Notes under the pieces: model-generated
Seen by the model: the letters and a program-made list of their open reading frames with translations, nothing else
Told to the model about the DNA's origin: nothing
The model's database searches: none
Source: Bacteroidota bacterium
GTDB taxonomy: Bacteria > Bacteroidota > Bacteroidia > Flavobacteriales > Weeksellaceae
Length of the DNA: 64,000 bases
Direction of reading: 5' to 3'
Assembly (NCBI GenBank): GCA_023461035.1
Contig: JAEWOD010000007.1
Span: forward strand, 1-64,000
Translations under genes and position numbers: made by a program
Shown: positions 1-7,342 of the stretch, piece by piece
How positions within the stretch are numbered: position 1 is the first letter of the stretch
Layout of the letters: each line of letters starts with the position of its first letter

Positions 1-29
1 GCTTTTTTTGTCATTTTTCAAACAAAGAA

Positions 30-61
30 AAAGTTTTATGAAACGCGTTTCATAAAACTTT
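30..61. repeat. Perfect 32-bp palindrome without spacer
   Basis: Bases 30-45 and 46-61 are exact reverse complements centred on GAAACGCGTTTC, with no loop. Read on the minus strand it is followed by a T-rich run, so it could be a second terminator for the lectin-like operon. It could equally be a dimeric operator or the end of a feature to the left of the window. A second 12-bp palindrome, CCTTTCGAAAGG, lies at 84-95. Confidence 0.8.
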
Positions 62-136
62 CACTTATCCCCTTGTCAGAAAGCCTTTCGAAAGGTTTTA
101 CCAACCATTTTTCAGTATTATGCCTAAAAAATAAGA

Positions 137-160
137 AAACCCGCTCAAAAGGCGGGTTTT
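137..160 (-). terminator. Rho-independent terminator after the lectin-like operon
   Basis: The arms AAAACCCGC and GCGGGTTTT pair around a 6-7 nt loop. They lie about 20 bases past the stop of the last lectin-like gene. Both outer arms are A/T runs, so it can act in both directions. Confidence 0.8.
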
Positions 161-178
161 ATGTTCTATGGTTTGATT

Positions 179-1069
179 TTATTGTTCAAATTCAATAATT
201 AAATCAGTGTAAGGGCCAGACCAATGAGAAGAGCTAAAATTGGTACAAGTAATATCATTCCAGTGTCTGTTTGAATTAGTTCCCGCGCTTACAATGTGAA
301 CACAACCCTCATTTCCTCCACTGTTATTAGGCTCTCCTGATCCAAAGGCATGGTCAGTAGTTGGGTTATTGGACCAATTGACCTTTGATTTTTCCCCTGT
401 TATCCAATTGAATTCGGTTGGATTCCCTGAAAAATTTACTTTGTTGTAACCAATCCAGATTGAATTGTTCAGATTATATCCAGTTGTATTATCGACAAGA
501 TTTGTTTTCACCCATTGCCATTCCGCCAGCGTAACAAAAGTAGCTAAATAACCGTTACGTGATTTGGCTGCATTAAAAGCCGTTTCCCAATTGAATCCTG
601 CGTTCCCTCTATAAGCGCAATACCAATGGCCGTTTCCGGCAGTCCATTGTTTACACCCAAAAGCTGTAAAATTAATTCCTCCACTTGAAAAATTGGAACT
701 GGAATGAGTCCCGTTTGCTATATATCCTAAATAGTCCCGAAGTTTTCCGTTTACGGTTACTTCAACGACTTCCCCTTTTTTAGAAGGAACCCAGCGGTCT
801 GTTAACCAATAATAATATCCGGGTGATAATGCCGTGTTTTCATTTCCTGAAATCGTATTGGTGTTATATACGATTAGACCGTCGTCCGGATTCAAAATGG
901 TTTGGTCGTCCGTTCTGCTTTGAAGTGCAATCCTTGCTCCCAAAAAACCTTTGTTTTCCGAGATGATGTCCAGCATGGTGGATGCATCAGGAGTTGTTGT
1001 CCCAATTCCGATTTGAGCCCAGGAAAGTGAAAAAAATGTTATGAATAGAGTGTGGATAAACAGTTTCAT
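179..1069 (-). CDS. Secreted C-type-lectin-like protein (paralogue 1)
   Basis: This 296-residue protein has a signal peptide ending at SLSWA-Q, followed by the 'QIGIGTTTPDAS' start common in secreted Bacteroidota proteins. A middle region ends in GYYYWLTDRW. The C-terminal half (about 140-296) resembles a C-type lectin fold, with WETAF, WIGYN, NWITGE, EPNN and WND. EPN and WND are the calcium and mannose-type sugar ligands of classical C-type lectin domains, and this is the only one of the three paralogues with both. It is the last gene of a three-gene minus-strand run, with only 3 bases between its start and the stop of the gene before it. The fold is inferred from motif order; the ligand is unknown. 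Confidence 0.7.
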   Translation of the reverse strand: MKLFIHTLFITFFSLSWAQIGIGTTTPDASTMLDIISENKGFLGARIALQSRTDDQTILNPDDGLIVYNTNTISGNENTALSPGYYYWLTDRWVPSKKGEVVEVTVNGKLRDYLGYIANGTHSSSNFSSGGINFTAFGCKQWTAGNGHWYCAYRGNAGFNWETAFNAAKSRNGYLATFVTLAEWQWVKTNLVDNTTGYNLNNSIWIGYNKVNFSGNPTEFNWITGEKSKVNWSNNPTTDHAFGSGEPNNSGGNEGCVHIVSAGTNSNRHWNDITCTNFSSSHWSGPYTDLIIEFEQ

Positions 1070-1072
1070 ATA

Positions 1073-1987
1073 TTATTGGTTGAATTCTATGATTAAATTT
1101 GTCATATTACCGGTTGATGTACAAGCCTGGGAAGACCAAAGCCTGTCAGCATTGGCAGCGGTTCTTTGAATATAGGTACAGCGTGTGTTATTGTTTGCGT
1201 TGTATTCCTGAGGTTCTCCGGTTACGAAATAAGATTGGGTGGTGGAGTTATTGCTCCAGTTATTTTCCCAGGTTTCGTTTGTCATCCAAAAATAATTATA
1301 TCCATTTCCGGGTGTTGATAGTTTTACATAGCCCAGCCAGATATTATTACTCAAGACAGTTCCTCCCAATCCCAATCCGTCATTGATGATGTTATTCTTT
1401 ACAAAATTCCATTCAGCGTCGGAAACAATGGTAACGGTATATCCTCCAACGTTTTTAGCAGCTTGGAAAGCTTCTCCATAATCAATTGTAGAACTTACTG
1501 TGTAGGCACAATAAACATGACCGTTTCCTCCCTGATTGATTTCCCATTTACTACATCTCTGTTTGGAAGCAGTTTTAGAGCCAATGCTAATATTATTGGG
1601 TGAACTTGCACCAATTCCCGTAGGATCATATCCCATGAATTCAATATCCACATTTTGGATGATGGTTCCTTTTTCATTTATTCCGCCTATTTTTTTCCAA
1701 TGTGCAGGACTTGGTGAAACAGCCCAATAATAATATCCGGGATCTATTCCTTGGGTTAAATTGGGGTTGTACACCAACAGTCCCGGCTGGGGTTCTTCTA
1801 CTATTGGTAGGTAATCGTCAGTCGAATTCAAAAACACATGAGGCAATGCCACACCACTGTTTTCGGAATCGACTTGAAGATCCGCAGAATTGGATTTTGC
1901 TGTTTCTTCTACATTTAAATAAACTTGCGCATGCGCAATTGGTATTAAAACAAATAAGTAAAATAGAAATGGTATAATTTTTTTCAT
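1073..1987 (-). CDS. Secreted C-type-lectin-like protein (paralogue 2)
   Basis: This is a 304-residue secreted protein. I start it at MKKIIPFLFYLFVLIPIAHAQ, a good signal peptide; an upstream in-frame ATG at 2011 would add eight residues and overlap the preceding gene. It has the same plan as its neighbours: GYYYWAV, then a lectin-like C-terminal half with YGEAFQAAK, IWLGY, WMTNETWENNW, GEPQ and LIIEF. The sugar-binding signature has decayed: EPN has become EPQ and WND has become WSS. It may therefore bind a different ligand or none. It is probably co-transcribed with both neighbours. Confidence 0.7.
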   Translation of the reverse strand: MKKIIPFLFYLFVLIPIAHAQVYLNVEETAKSNSADLQVDSENSGVALPHVFLNSTDDYLPIVEEPQPGLLVYNPNLTQGIDPGYYYWAVSPSPAHWKKIGGINEKGTIIQNVDIEFMGYDPTGIGASSPNNISIGSKTASKQRCSKWEINQGGNGHVYCAYTVSSTIDYGEAFQAAKNVGGYTVTIVSDAEWNFVKNNIINDGLGLGGTVLSNNIWLGYVKLSTPGNGYNYFWMTNETWENNWSNNSTTQSYFVTGEPQEYNANNNTRCTYIQRTAANADRLWSSQACTSTGNMTNLIIEFNQ

Positions 1988-1994
1988 TGTATAA

Positions 1995-2879
1995 TTAATC
2001 ATGGAATTCAATTATGATATAATCAAATGCAACACCGTTGGCGGAACTGATGCTACAAGAATCGTTGTACCACTGGCGGTTTGCACTGGTCACGGAATCA
2101 GAAATATACACACAGGAACCGGAACTGTCTGGTTCTCCTGAAGCATAATTTACTTGTAAAGTAGAAGAGTTTGACCAGTTAATAACCGATTTTTCTCCTG
2201 TTATCCAAGTATATTCGGCACTATTACCCGGAGTTTTAATCCGACTGTAGCCTATCCAGGAATTATGTGTTGCATTGTCTTCACCACCATCAAGCAAATT
2301 TGTTTTGATGAAATTCCATTCGTCTGTTGAGGTGATGGTAACCAGATAACCTTTCAGGTATTTGGAGAAATGAAACGCCTGTTCCCATGTCACGGGGCCA
2401 TCCATGGTATAACCACAGTAGGTATGTTCTGTTGCGCCTGCATAATTATCTGTAAACTGAAAACAGGTTCTTTTAAGGGAAGTTGCGCCATAATAGCTTA
2501 ATTCCGTGAGAGCTTCTCCATAATTCCCAGATGGAACATATCCCAGACTTGAAGCAAATACATTTTGGGATACGTTTTGAATGACTTCATCTTTGGTATT
2601 ATGAAATGGCTCCCATTTTTCATTGTTCCAATAATAATATCCGGGTTGTAAGTCTGTGCCGGAGGTTGTGTTAAAGATCAAAACCCCCTTTTTGGGACTA
2701 CTAATGGTAGAGGTATCCCTTACGTCTTGAAGTGCTATTTTGGGTGCTAAAAAGCCTTTTTCACTATCCGACATATCTAAAGCGGCAGTTGGATGGGGCT
2801 GAGGTGTGTTAATCCCAACTTGTGCATAACCGAAATAACACACGCCCATAAATAGTAGAGCTAAATTAATCCTATTCAT
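1995..2879 (-). CDS. Secreted C-type-lectin-like protein (paralogue 3)
   Basis: This 294-residue protein is the first gene of the triplet. It has a signal peptide (cleavage after GYA), the 'QVGINTPQPHPTAALDM' start, a GYYYWNNEKW segment, and a C-terminal lectin-like region (about 135-294) with WEQAFHFSK, SWIGYS, TWITGEKS, GEPD and WYND. The EPN position is EPD and WND is displaced to W-YND, an intermediate state compared with the other two copies. Cysteines flanking the last third match the usual disulfides of the fold. A well-spaced promoter lies just upstream. Confidence 0.7.
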   Translation of the reverse strand: MNRINLALLFMGVCYFGYAQVGINTPQPHPTAALDMSDSEKGFLAPKIALQDVRDTSTISSPKKGVLIFNTTSGTDLQPGYYYWNNEKWEPFHNTKDEVIQNVSQNVFASSLGYVPSGNYGEALTELSYYGATSLKRTCFQFTDNYAGATEHTYCGYTMDGPVTWEQAFHFSKYLKGYLVTITSTDEWNFIKTNLLDGGEDNATHNSWIGYSRIKTPGNSAEYTWITGEKSVINWSNSSTLQVNYASGEPDSSGSCVYISDSVTSANRQWYNDSCSISSANGVAFDYIIIEFHD

Positions 2880-2933
2880 TAAGAATTTTTTTAAAAAATC
2901 GTAATAATATTTCAGAGGTTAAGTTAGGAGCGC

Positions 2934-2964
2934 CAAAAATAAAAGTTAAATATTTAAAATCAAA
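2934..2964 (-). promoter_or_regulatory. Bacteroidota-type promoter of the lectin-like operon
   Basis: On the minus strand TTTG (2961-2964) is followed after 19 bases by TATTTTTG (2934-2941). This matches the Bacteroidota TTTG / TAnnTTTG consensus with near-ideal spacing. It leaves a leader of roughly 50 nt before the ATG at 2879. Confidence 0.6.
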
Positions 2965-3000
2965 TTTGTTTTTATGTTAAATAACATTAAATTGATAAAT

Positions 3001-4044
3001 TCATAAATGTTTCCAACCTTGCGCTGTAAGTGGAACGGCAGACTCACTTCCTTGCAGCATCAGATAATTTTCTGCATTTTGTTCGGTGGTATGCCCAATG
3101 ACCGTCAGGTTTGGATTTCCTTTGATTTTCGGGAAGTCTGCTTGTGAAATGGTAAATAGTAATTCGTAATCTTCGCCACCATTTAAGGCGCAGGTCACCG
3201 GGTTGATGCTGAATTCCTCCGCAGTCTTAATGACAGTTGGATCCAGAGGAATTTTTTCTTCGTATACCTTAAATCCATATCCGCTTTTTTCGGACAAATG
3301 AAGGATTTCAGACGAAAGCCCATCTGAAATATCAATCATGGAAGTCGGTTTTACATCTAAATCTTTTAATAATTGAACGATATCCTTTCTCGCTTCCGGC
3401 TTTAATTGTCTTCCTACCAGATAATCATATTGCGCCAAGTCGGGCTGTACATTTGGATTTACTTTGAAAACCTCATTTTCACGTTCCAAAACCTGTAATC
3501 CCAAATAAGCTGCTCCCAAATCACCGCTGACCACCAGCAAATCATTTTCATGCGCCCCGTCTCGGTAAGTGATCTCTTCCTTTTTTGCTGTCCCGATTGC
3601 GGTAATGCTGATGATAAGCCCACTTGCGGAGGAAGTCGTATCACCGCCTGCCAAATCCACTTTATAATTTTTACAAGCAATTTTAATTCCTTCGTACAAT
3701 TCTTCCAAAGCTTCTACCGGAAAACGGCTCGAAACCGCTATGGAAATAAAAACCTGACTTGGAATCGCATTCATCGCATAAATATCGCTCAGGTTTACGA
3801 CGATCGATTTATAACCCAAATGTTTCAACGGAACATACGCTAAATTGAAATGAACTCCTTCCACCAGCATATCGGTTGTGACAACTGTTTCCAATTCGCC
3901 AAAATGTAAAACCGCAGCATCATCACCAACGCCTTTTTTGGTTGTATCATTCTGTATTTCAAATGATTCGGTCAGATGGTTGATGAGCCCGAATTCCCCT
4001 AAATTTTCAAGAGGCGTCAATTGTGGTTGTTTGTCGTCTAACAT
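3001..4044 (-). CDS. thiL: Thiamine-phosphate kinase
   Basis: ThiL phosphorylates thiamine monophosphate to thiamine diphosphate, the last step of coenzyme synthesis. The 347-residue protein begins with LGEFGLINHL and carries GVGDDAAVL, TTDMLVEGVHF, NLSDIYAMNAIP, DLAGGDTTSS and MIDISDGLSSE, the metal and nucleotide motifs of the AIR synthase/ThiL fold. I choose MLDDKQPQL as the start because it matches the family; a start seven codons upstream at 4065 would overlap the thioesterase gene. The thioesterase stop is 1 base upstream, so the two genes are probably co-transcribed. Confidence 0.93.
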   Translation of the reverse strand: MLDDKQPQLTPLENLGEFGLINHLTESFEIQNDTTKKGVGDDAAVLHFGELETVVTTDMLVEGVHFNLAYVPLKHLGYKSIVVNLSDIYAMNAIPSQVFISIAVSSRFPVEALEELYEGIKIACKNYKVDLAGGDTTSSASGLIISITAIGTAKKEEITYRDGAHENDLLVVSGDLGAAYLGLQVLERENEVFKVNPNVQPDLAQYDYLVGRQLKPEARKDIVQLLKDLDVKPTSMIDISDGLSSEILHLSEKSGYGFKVYEEKIPLDPTVIKTAEEFSINPVTCALNGGEDYELLFTISQADFPKIKGNPNLTVIGHTTEQNAENYLMLQGSESAVPLTAQGWKHL

Positions 4045-4045
4045 A

Positions 4046-4543
4046 TTAAAATGTTTTTGGGTCAATGTTTTGTGGATGAACCGGCAAAGATTTCAAATCG
4101 TTTATGGAAAGAATCCGAATACGCTCTTTGTCAATTTTGGCATTTAAATTTTCAAATAATTCTACCGGCGGTGGTGTTTTTTTCCGTTCTACAGTTGAGA
4201 ACCAAACTCCAAATACGCGCGAATAAGCCAAATGCGTCCCGGTTAATTTATCGTATAAATTATGTTCAAATTCAAATATTTCTCCATTTTCCGAATTTCC
4301 GGTTACTGCAACCGAAATCATTATTTCCTGCCCCTCATGTGCTTCCCGGAAAAAAGAAAATTCTTCACGCAATACAGCCGGTCCGATTCGGTGTTTCGCC
4401 AAATCGGAAAGTTTGATGCCGCAATGCCGCAAAAACTGAATCCGGGCAAAACTCGTGAAATTCATATAGGAGGCATTGGCCAAATGCATATTGGCATCCA
4501 AATCAGACCAGCGTACAACGGTTTCGGCAAAAAACGGTTTCAT
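4046..4543 (-). CDS. Acyl-CoA thioesterase, hotdog fold
   Basis: This 165-residue single-hotdog protein has the signature VRWSDLDANMHLANASYMNF near residue 10, where the Asp-x-x-x-H-x-x-N pattern places the catalytic Asp of 4HBT/YbgC-like thioesterases. Such enzymes hydrolyse acyl- or aryl-CoA thioesters; the substrate cannot be read here. The C-terminus ends next to the thiL start. No pathway link to thiamine is evident. Confidence 0.8.
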   Translation of the reverse strand: MKPFFAETVVRWSDLDANMHLANASYMNFTSFARIQFLRHCGIKLSDLAKHRIGPAVLREEFSFFREAHEGQEIMISVAVTGNSENGEIFEFEHNLYDKLTGTHLAYSRVFGVWFSTVERKKTPPPVELFENLNAKIDKERIRILSINDLKSLPVHPQNIDPKTF

Positions 4544-4582
4544 TCAAAAATATTTCGGCAAAGATAAGAACAGAAAACAAAA

Positions 4583-4611
4583 AAGCCGCTTCTTAAACAG
4601 AATAGCGGCTT
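4583..4611 (-). terminator. Rho-independent terminator of the lipocalin-like gene
   Basis: The arms AAGCCGCT and AGCGGCTT are separated by 13 bases. A run of T follows on the minus strand, just beyond the lipoprotein stop codon. Confidence 0.75.
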
Positions 4612-4633
4612 GATATTATTTTATGGACTTATT

Positions 4634-5161
4634 TTATTGTTTGGTATAAACAAAAGTCATGTCCTGAGAAATTGTAACATCTCCATTTTCACCATCGATA
4701 ACAACGAATCCTTCCGGAATAATATAAGTCAGCGTATTACCGGCCAAAGTTGCATTTACAACCTGTCCTTCAACCGTGAGGGTAACTGTATTTTGAATTT
4801 GAGCCCATGCAAAAGGAGTTTCTTCGATTTCTTCTATGCATTCTATGGTGAAAGTTTCACCCTCAATGGTAATGTTGGCGTAAGAATTCGAAGTTCCCAC
4901 TCCCGACATATCTTCATTAAAAGTCATCAGTTCGTTTTGATAACAATTTGTTTCCGCCATTAAATCACTGCTGGCCGTTCCGTCTTCATTCAAATCATAA
5001 GCTTCTTGCAACGTAATGGCCGTAAGTTTCCAGGTTCCGGGCATTTGAGCGTCTTCGTCCGGCGTTGTTCCTTCATGGTAGCTGTCATCTTCCCAAGGAT
5101 CACAGGAATAAATCCCAAATGATAACATAAAAACCAACAAACCAAATGCTATTTTTTTCAT
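4634..5161 (-). CDS. Lipocalin-like lipoprotein
   Basis: This 175-residue exported protein has an N-terminal hydrophobic segment ending at FGIYSC, a plausible lipobox, followed by DPWEDD, the acidic stretch often seen after the Cys in Bacteroidota surface lipoproteins. The body has PGTWKLTAI, a pair of spaced cysteines (NCYQNELMTF, ECIEE) and alternating beta-strand patterning typical of the 'lipocalin-like domain' proteins of Bacteroidota. The function is unknown. It stands alone with its own terminator. Confidence 0.65.
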   Translation of the reverse strand: MKKIAFGLLVFMLSFGIYSCDPWEDDSYHEGTTPDEDAQMPGTWKLTAITLQEAYDLNEDGTASSDLMAETNCYQNELMTFNEDMSGVGTSNSYANITIEGETFTIECIEEIEETPFAWAQIQNTVTLTVEGQVVNATLAGNTLTYIIPEGFVVIDGENGDVTISQDMTFVYTKQ

Positions 5162-5244
5162 GTGTTTTAATTATTTCGGATAAAATTAATCTTTTTTAAA
5201 TAACTTAAACAAATTACCTCATTTTATCAAACTTCGGTTAAATA

Positions 5245-6057
5245 CTATTCTGTAAGTCGGGTTGTGGGTAAACTTATCGTTCCCGGGTCTTTCCAAAGTC
5301 CGTCTTTCTGAGCTCTCTTTTTAATTTCTTCCGCTCTTTTCTTGCTGTCAGGATGTGAATTTAACATTTTTTGATAACCGGTTTGCTGAGCACTGCCTTC
5401 GGACAGCAAAGCCAGTTTCATAAAAGCAGTGTATGCTGCATTAACATCATATCCGTGTTTTTTCATAAAGTCGTAAGAATAAGTATCCGCCTGTGATTCT
5501 TGTTTTCTGCTATGTGATGCATCCAACATTGCATTTGCCATCTCGCCTAACTGGCTGTCGTTCAATTTTGACACCGTGTTAGAGGCAGCAGAACCGGCTT
5601 CAAGAGCAGCAGCTTTCATATAAGCGTTTTTAACAGCATCTTTTGTATCTTCATTTTTGACGTGCCCGATTTCATGCCCGATGATTGCCCGTAATTCATC
5701 ATCTGTCATGATATCCATCAAAGATGAGAAAACGCGCACACTACCGTCAGCACAAGCAAAAGCATTTATGTCCAGAACGTTATAAACTTTGAAGTTTAAA
5801 TTTAATCCATCTTCTGATTTATGTTTTCCGATGATTCTTTCCAATCGCTGGGCGTAAGGATCACTTGCGGGAGGAACCGGATTGTTTTTGTCCATCCATT
5901 CTACCGCTTCTTTTGATAAATTAATTGCATCCTGATTTGAAAACGTCAGTGCCTGAGCGCCTTTTGTTACAGCACCTGTGGCTTTACCCAGATTAATTTG
6001 GGCTTGGGTTGCATAAGAAAAACAAGAGAGAGAGAGGATAAAAAACAATTTTTTCAT
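5245..6057 (-). CDS. M48-family zinc metalloprotease, exported
   Basis: This 270-residue protein starts with a signal peptide (cleavage near TQA-Q). The HEIGH zinc-binding helix lies at residues 128-132 and a third Glu ligand in SRKQESQADTYSYDF, about 55 residues on, as in BepA/LoiP-like M48 proteases. The family degrades or quality-controls envelope proteins. A conserved SHPDSKKRAEEI motif near the C-terminus supports the family. There is no TPR extension, so it is a short LoiP/YcaL-like member. It appears monocistronic. Confidence 0.88.
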   Translation of the reverse strand: MKKLFFILSLSCFSYATQAQINLGKATGAVTKGAQALTFSNQDAINLSKEAVEWMDKNNPVPPASDPYAQRLERIIGKHKSEDGLNLNFKVYNVLDINAFACADGSVRVFSSLMDIMTDDELRAIIGHEIGHVKNEDTKDAVKNAYMKAAALEAGSAASNTVSKLNDSQLGEMANAMLDASHSRKQESQADTYSYDFMKKHGYDVNAAYTAFMKLALLSEGSAQQTGYQKMLNSHPDSKKRAEEIKKRAQKDGLWKDPGTISLPTTRLTE

Positions 6058-6102
6058 TAGTATAAGTATTAAAATTAATGTAGCAATTTAATCATTCTGT
6101 TA

Positions 6103-6636
6103 TTATGGATTTGTTAAATGGTCAAAAATCATCTCCGATTCAAAACCTTTTTGTAACAAATAGTTCCGAATTTTGGCTTTCTTCTTCCAACTTTCTTTTT
6201 CCTGTTTCAATTCTCTTTTTTTCTTTTCTGTCAAATGTTTAAGCGTTTCCAGATAATCCTTTTCATCAATTTCAGCCAAAGCCATTTCAATTAATTTCGG
6301 AGGGATTTTCCGTTTTTTTAATTCTATCCGGATTTTGATTCTTCCCCAGTTTTTCTGGTTAAATTTTCCACGAACAAAACTTTTAGCAAATCGTTCTTCA
6401 TTCAGGAAATTTTGCTGAATCAGATAAATGATGATTTCGTCTTTGCCCTCCGGAATCAAATTAAATTCCCGCAATTTATTTTCCACTTCCCAATGACAAC
6501 GATCCTGATAAGCGCAATATTTAGCGAATTTATCACGGATTTCGTTTACAGTGAAAGTTGTAGAATTATTCTGTTTCTTTTTTGAATCCAATTTTTGTTC
6601 TTTCTTTTTGTTCAGACGCCGAATTTTCTTTTTCAA
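6103..6636 (-). CDS. recX: RecX-family recombination regulator with non-ATG start
   Basis: RecX modulates RecA filaments. The body shows tandem three-helix repeats: FAKYCAYQDRCHWEVENKL, LIQQNFLNEERFAKSFVRGKFNQ, WGRIKIRIELKKR and IEMALAEI. There is no ATG before residue 130, so translation must begin at a TTG. The TTG at 6636 gives a Lys-rich 25-residue extension; a TTG at 6591 gives a length closer to the family. The first start overlaps the 3' end of the ORF6N gene by 71 bases. The overlap suggests the original 5' end was replaced when that gene arrived. RecX identity is firm, the start is not. Confidence 0.8.
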   Translation of the reverse strand: MKKKIRRLNKKKEQKLDSKKKQNNSTTFTVNEIRDKFAKYCAYQDRCHWEVENKLREFNLIPEGKDEIIIYLIQQNFLNEERFAKSFVRGKFNQKNWGRIKIRIELKKRKIPPKLIEMALAEIDEKDYLETLKHLTEKKKRELKQEKESWKKKAKIRNYLLQKGFESEMIFDHLTNP

Positions 6637-7087
6637 TCAAATAATTAATCGCCTGATAAATTTCCTTAAAACCCTTGTCGTATTTGTTTTCTAAATCCTT
6701 CAATTTATCTGATAATTCTTTGTAATTCAAAACAAATTCTTTTAATGAAATGAAGGCTTCTACAATGGCAATGTTTGTCTGAATCGCTTTTTTGCTTCGC
6801 AAAACACTGGCAAGCATCGTCACGCCGTGTTCTGTAAATGAAAAAGGATTTACGCTGATATTTCTTTTTGTTTGGTCTGATGCGGTCACAATTTGTGATC
6901 GCATAGTCTCCCATTCTTCTTTAGTCAGTCTAAACATAAACCTTTCCGGAAATCGTTCGATATTTCTCTTAACAGCTTGATTGAGAACCCGGGTTTCCAC
7001 TTCATAAAGTTCTGCCAAATCAAAATCCAGCATCACGCTTTGTTCCCGGACTTGATAGATTTTATTTTGAATGGTTGTCAGTTGCAT
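6566..7087 (-). CDS. ORF6N-domain DNA-binding protein
   Basis: This 173-residue protein has an ORF6N domain at residues 1-110: IYQVREQSVMLDFDLAELYEVETRVLNQAVKRN, then RFPERFMFRLTKEEW and FTEHGVTMLASVL. A coiled-coil tail follows (about 115-155). The family occurs in phages and as mobile chromosomal genes, and is thought to bind DNA. The gene overlaps recX, and a MITE-like element starts 24 bases upstream, so this looks like a transferred insertion. No partner gene was identified. Confidence 0.85.
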   Translation of the reverse strand: MQLTTIQNKIYQVREQSVMLDFDLAELYEVETRVLNQAVKRNIERFPERFMFRLTKEEWETMRSQIVTASDQTKRNISVNPFSFTEHGVTMLASVLRSKKAIQTNIAIVEAFISLKEFVLNYKELSDKLKDLENKYDKGFKEIYQAINYLIEKENSASEQKERTKIGFKKETE

Positions 7088-7111
7088 AAGTTAAATAACC
7101 TGAAAATTCGA

Positions 7112-7290
7112 TTTAAAAAACATTAAGAATTAAGTCTTTTGTTCATTTGTTGTTAAATATAATTTGCTCTAAGCGAATTCGTTAAGGCCAATTAAGAATC
7201 AACAAGTTGATTAAGATCTTCTTAAACCTGCGGCAGCGGGAACCTTAATAAATCTTAATAAAATTTAAACAGGCTCCTAATGTTTAAAAA
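7112..7290 (+). mobile_element. MITE-like element, copy 1
   Basis: This AT-rich block of about 179 bp has imperfect terminal inverted repeats (AAAAACATTAAG at the left, CTAATGTTTAA at the right). Its core AAGTTGATTAAGATC is followed by a GC-rich hairpin (CCTGC-GGCA-GCGGG) and CTTAATAAATCTTAATAAA. The same order and nearly the same length recur in inverted orientation at 45951-46129. There is no coding capacity, as expected of a non-autonomous element or a large structured repeat. Confidence 0.65.
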
Positions 7291-7342
7291 AAATTAAACA
7301 GCGATTAAAATTTTATGTTGAATTGACGTTAAATATACAAAA

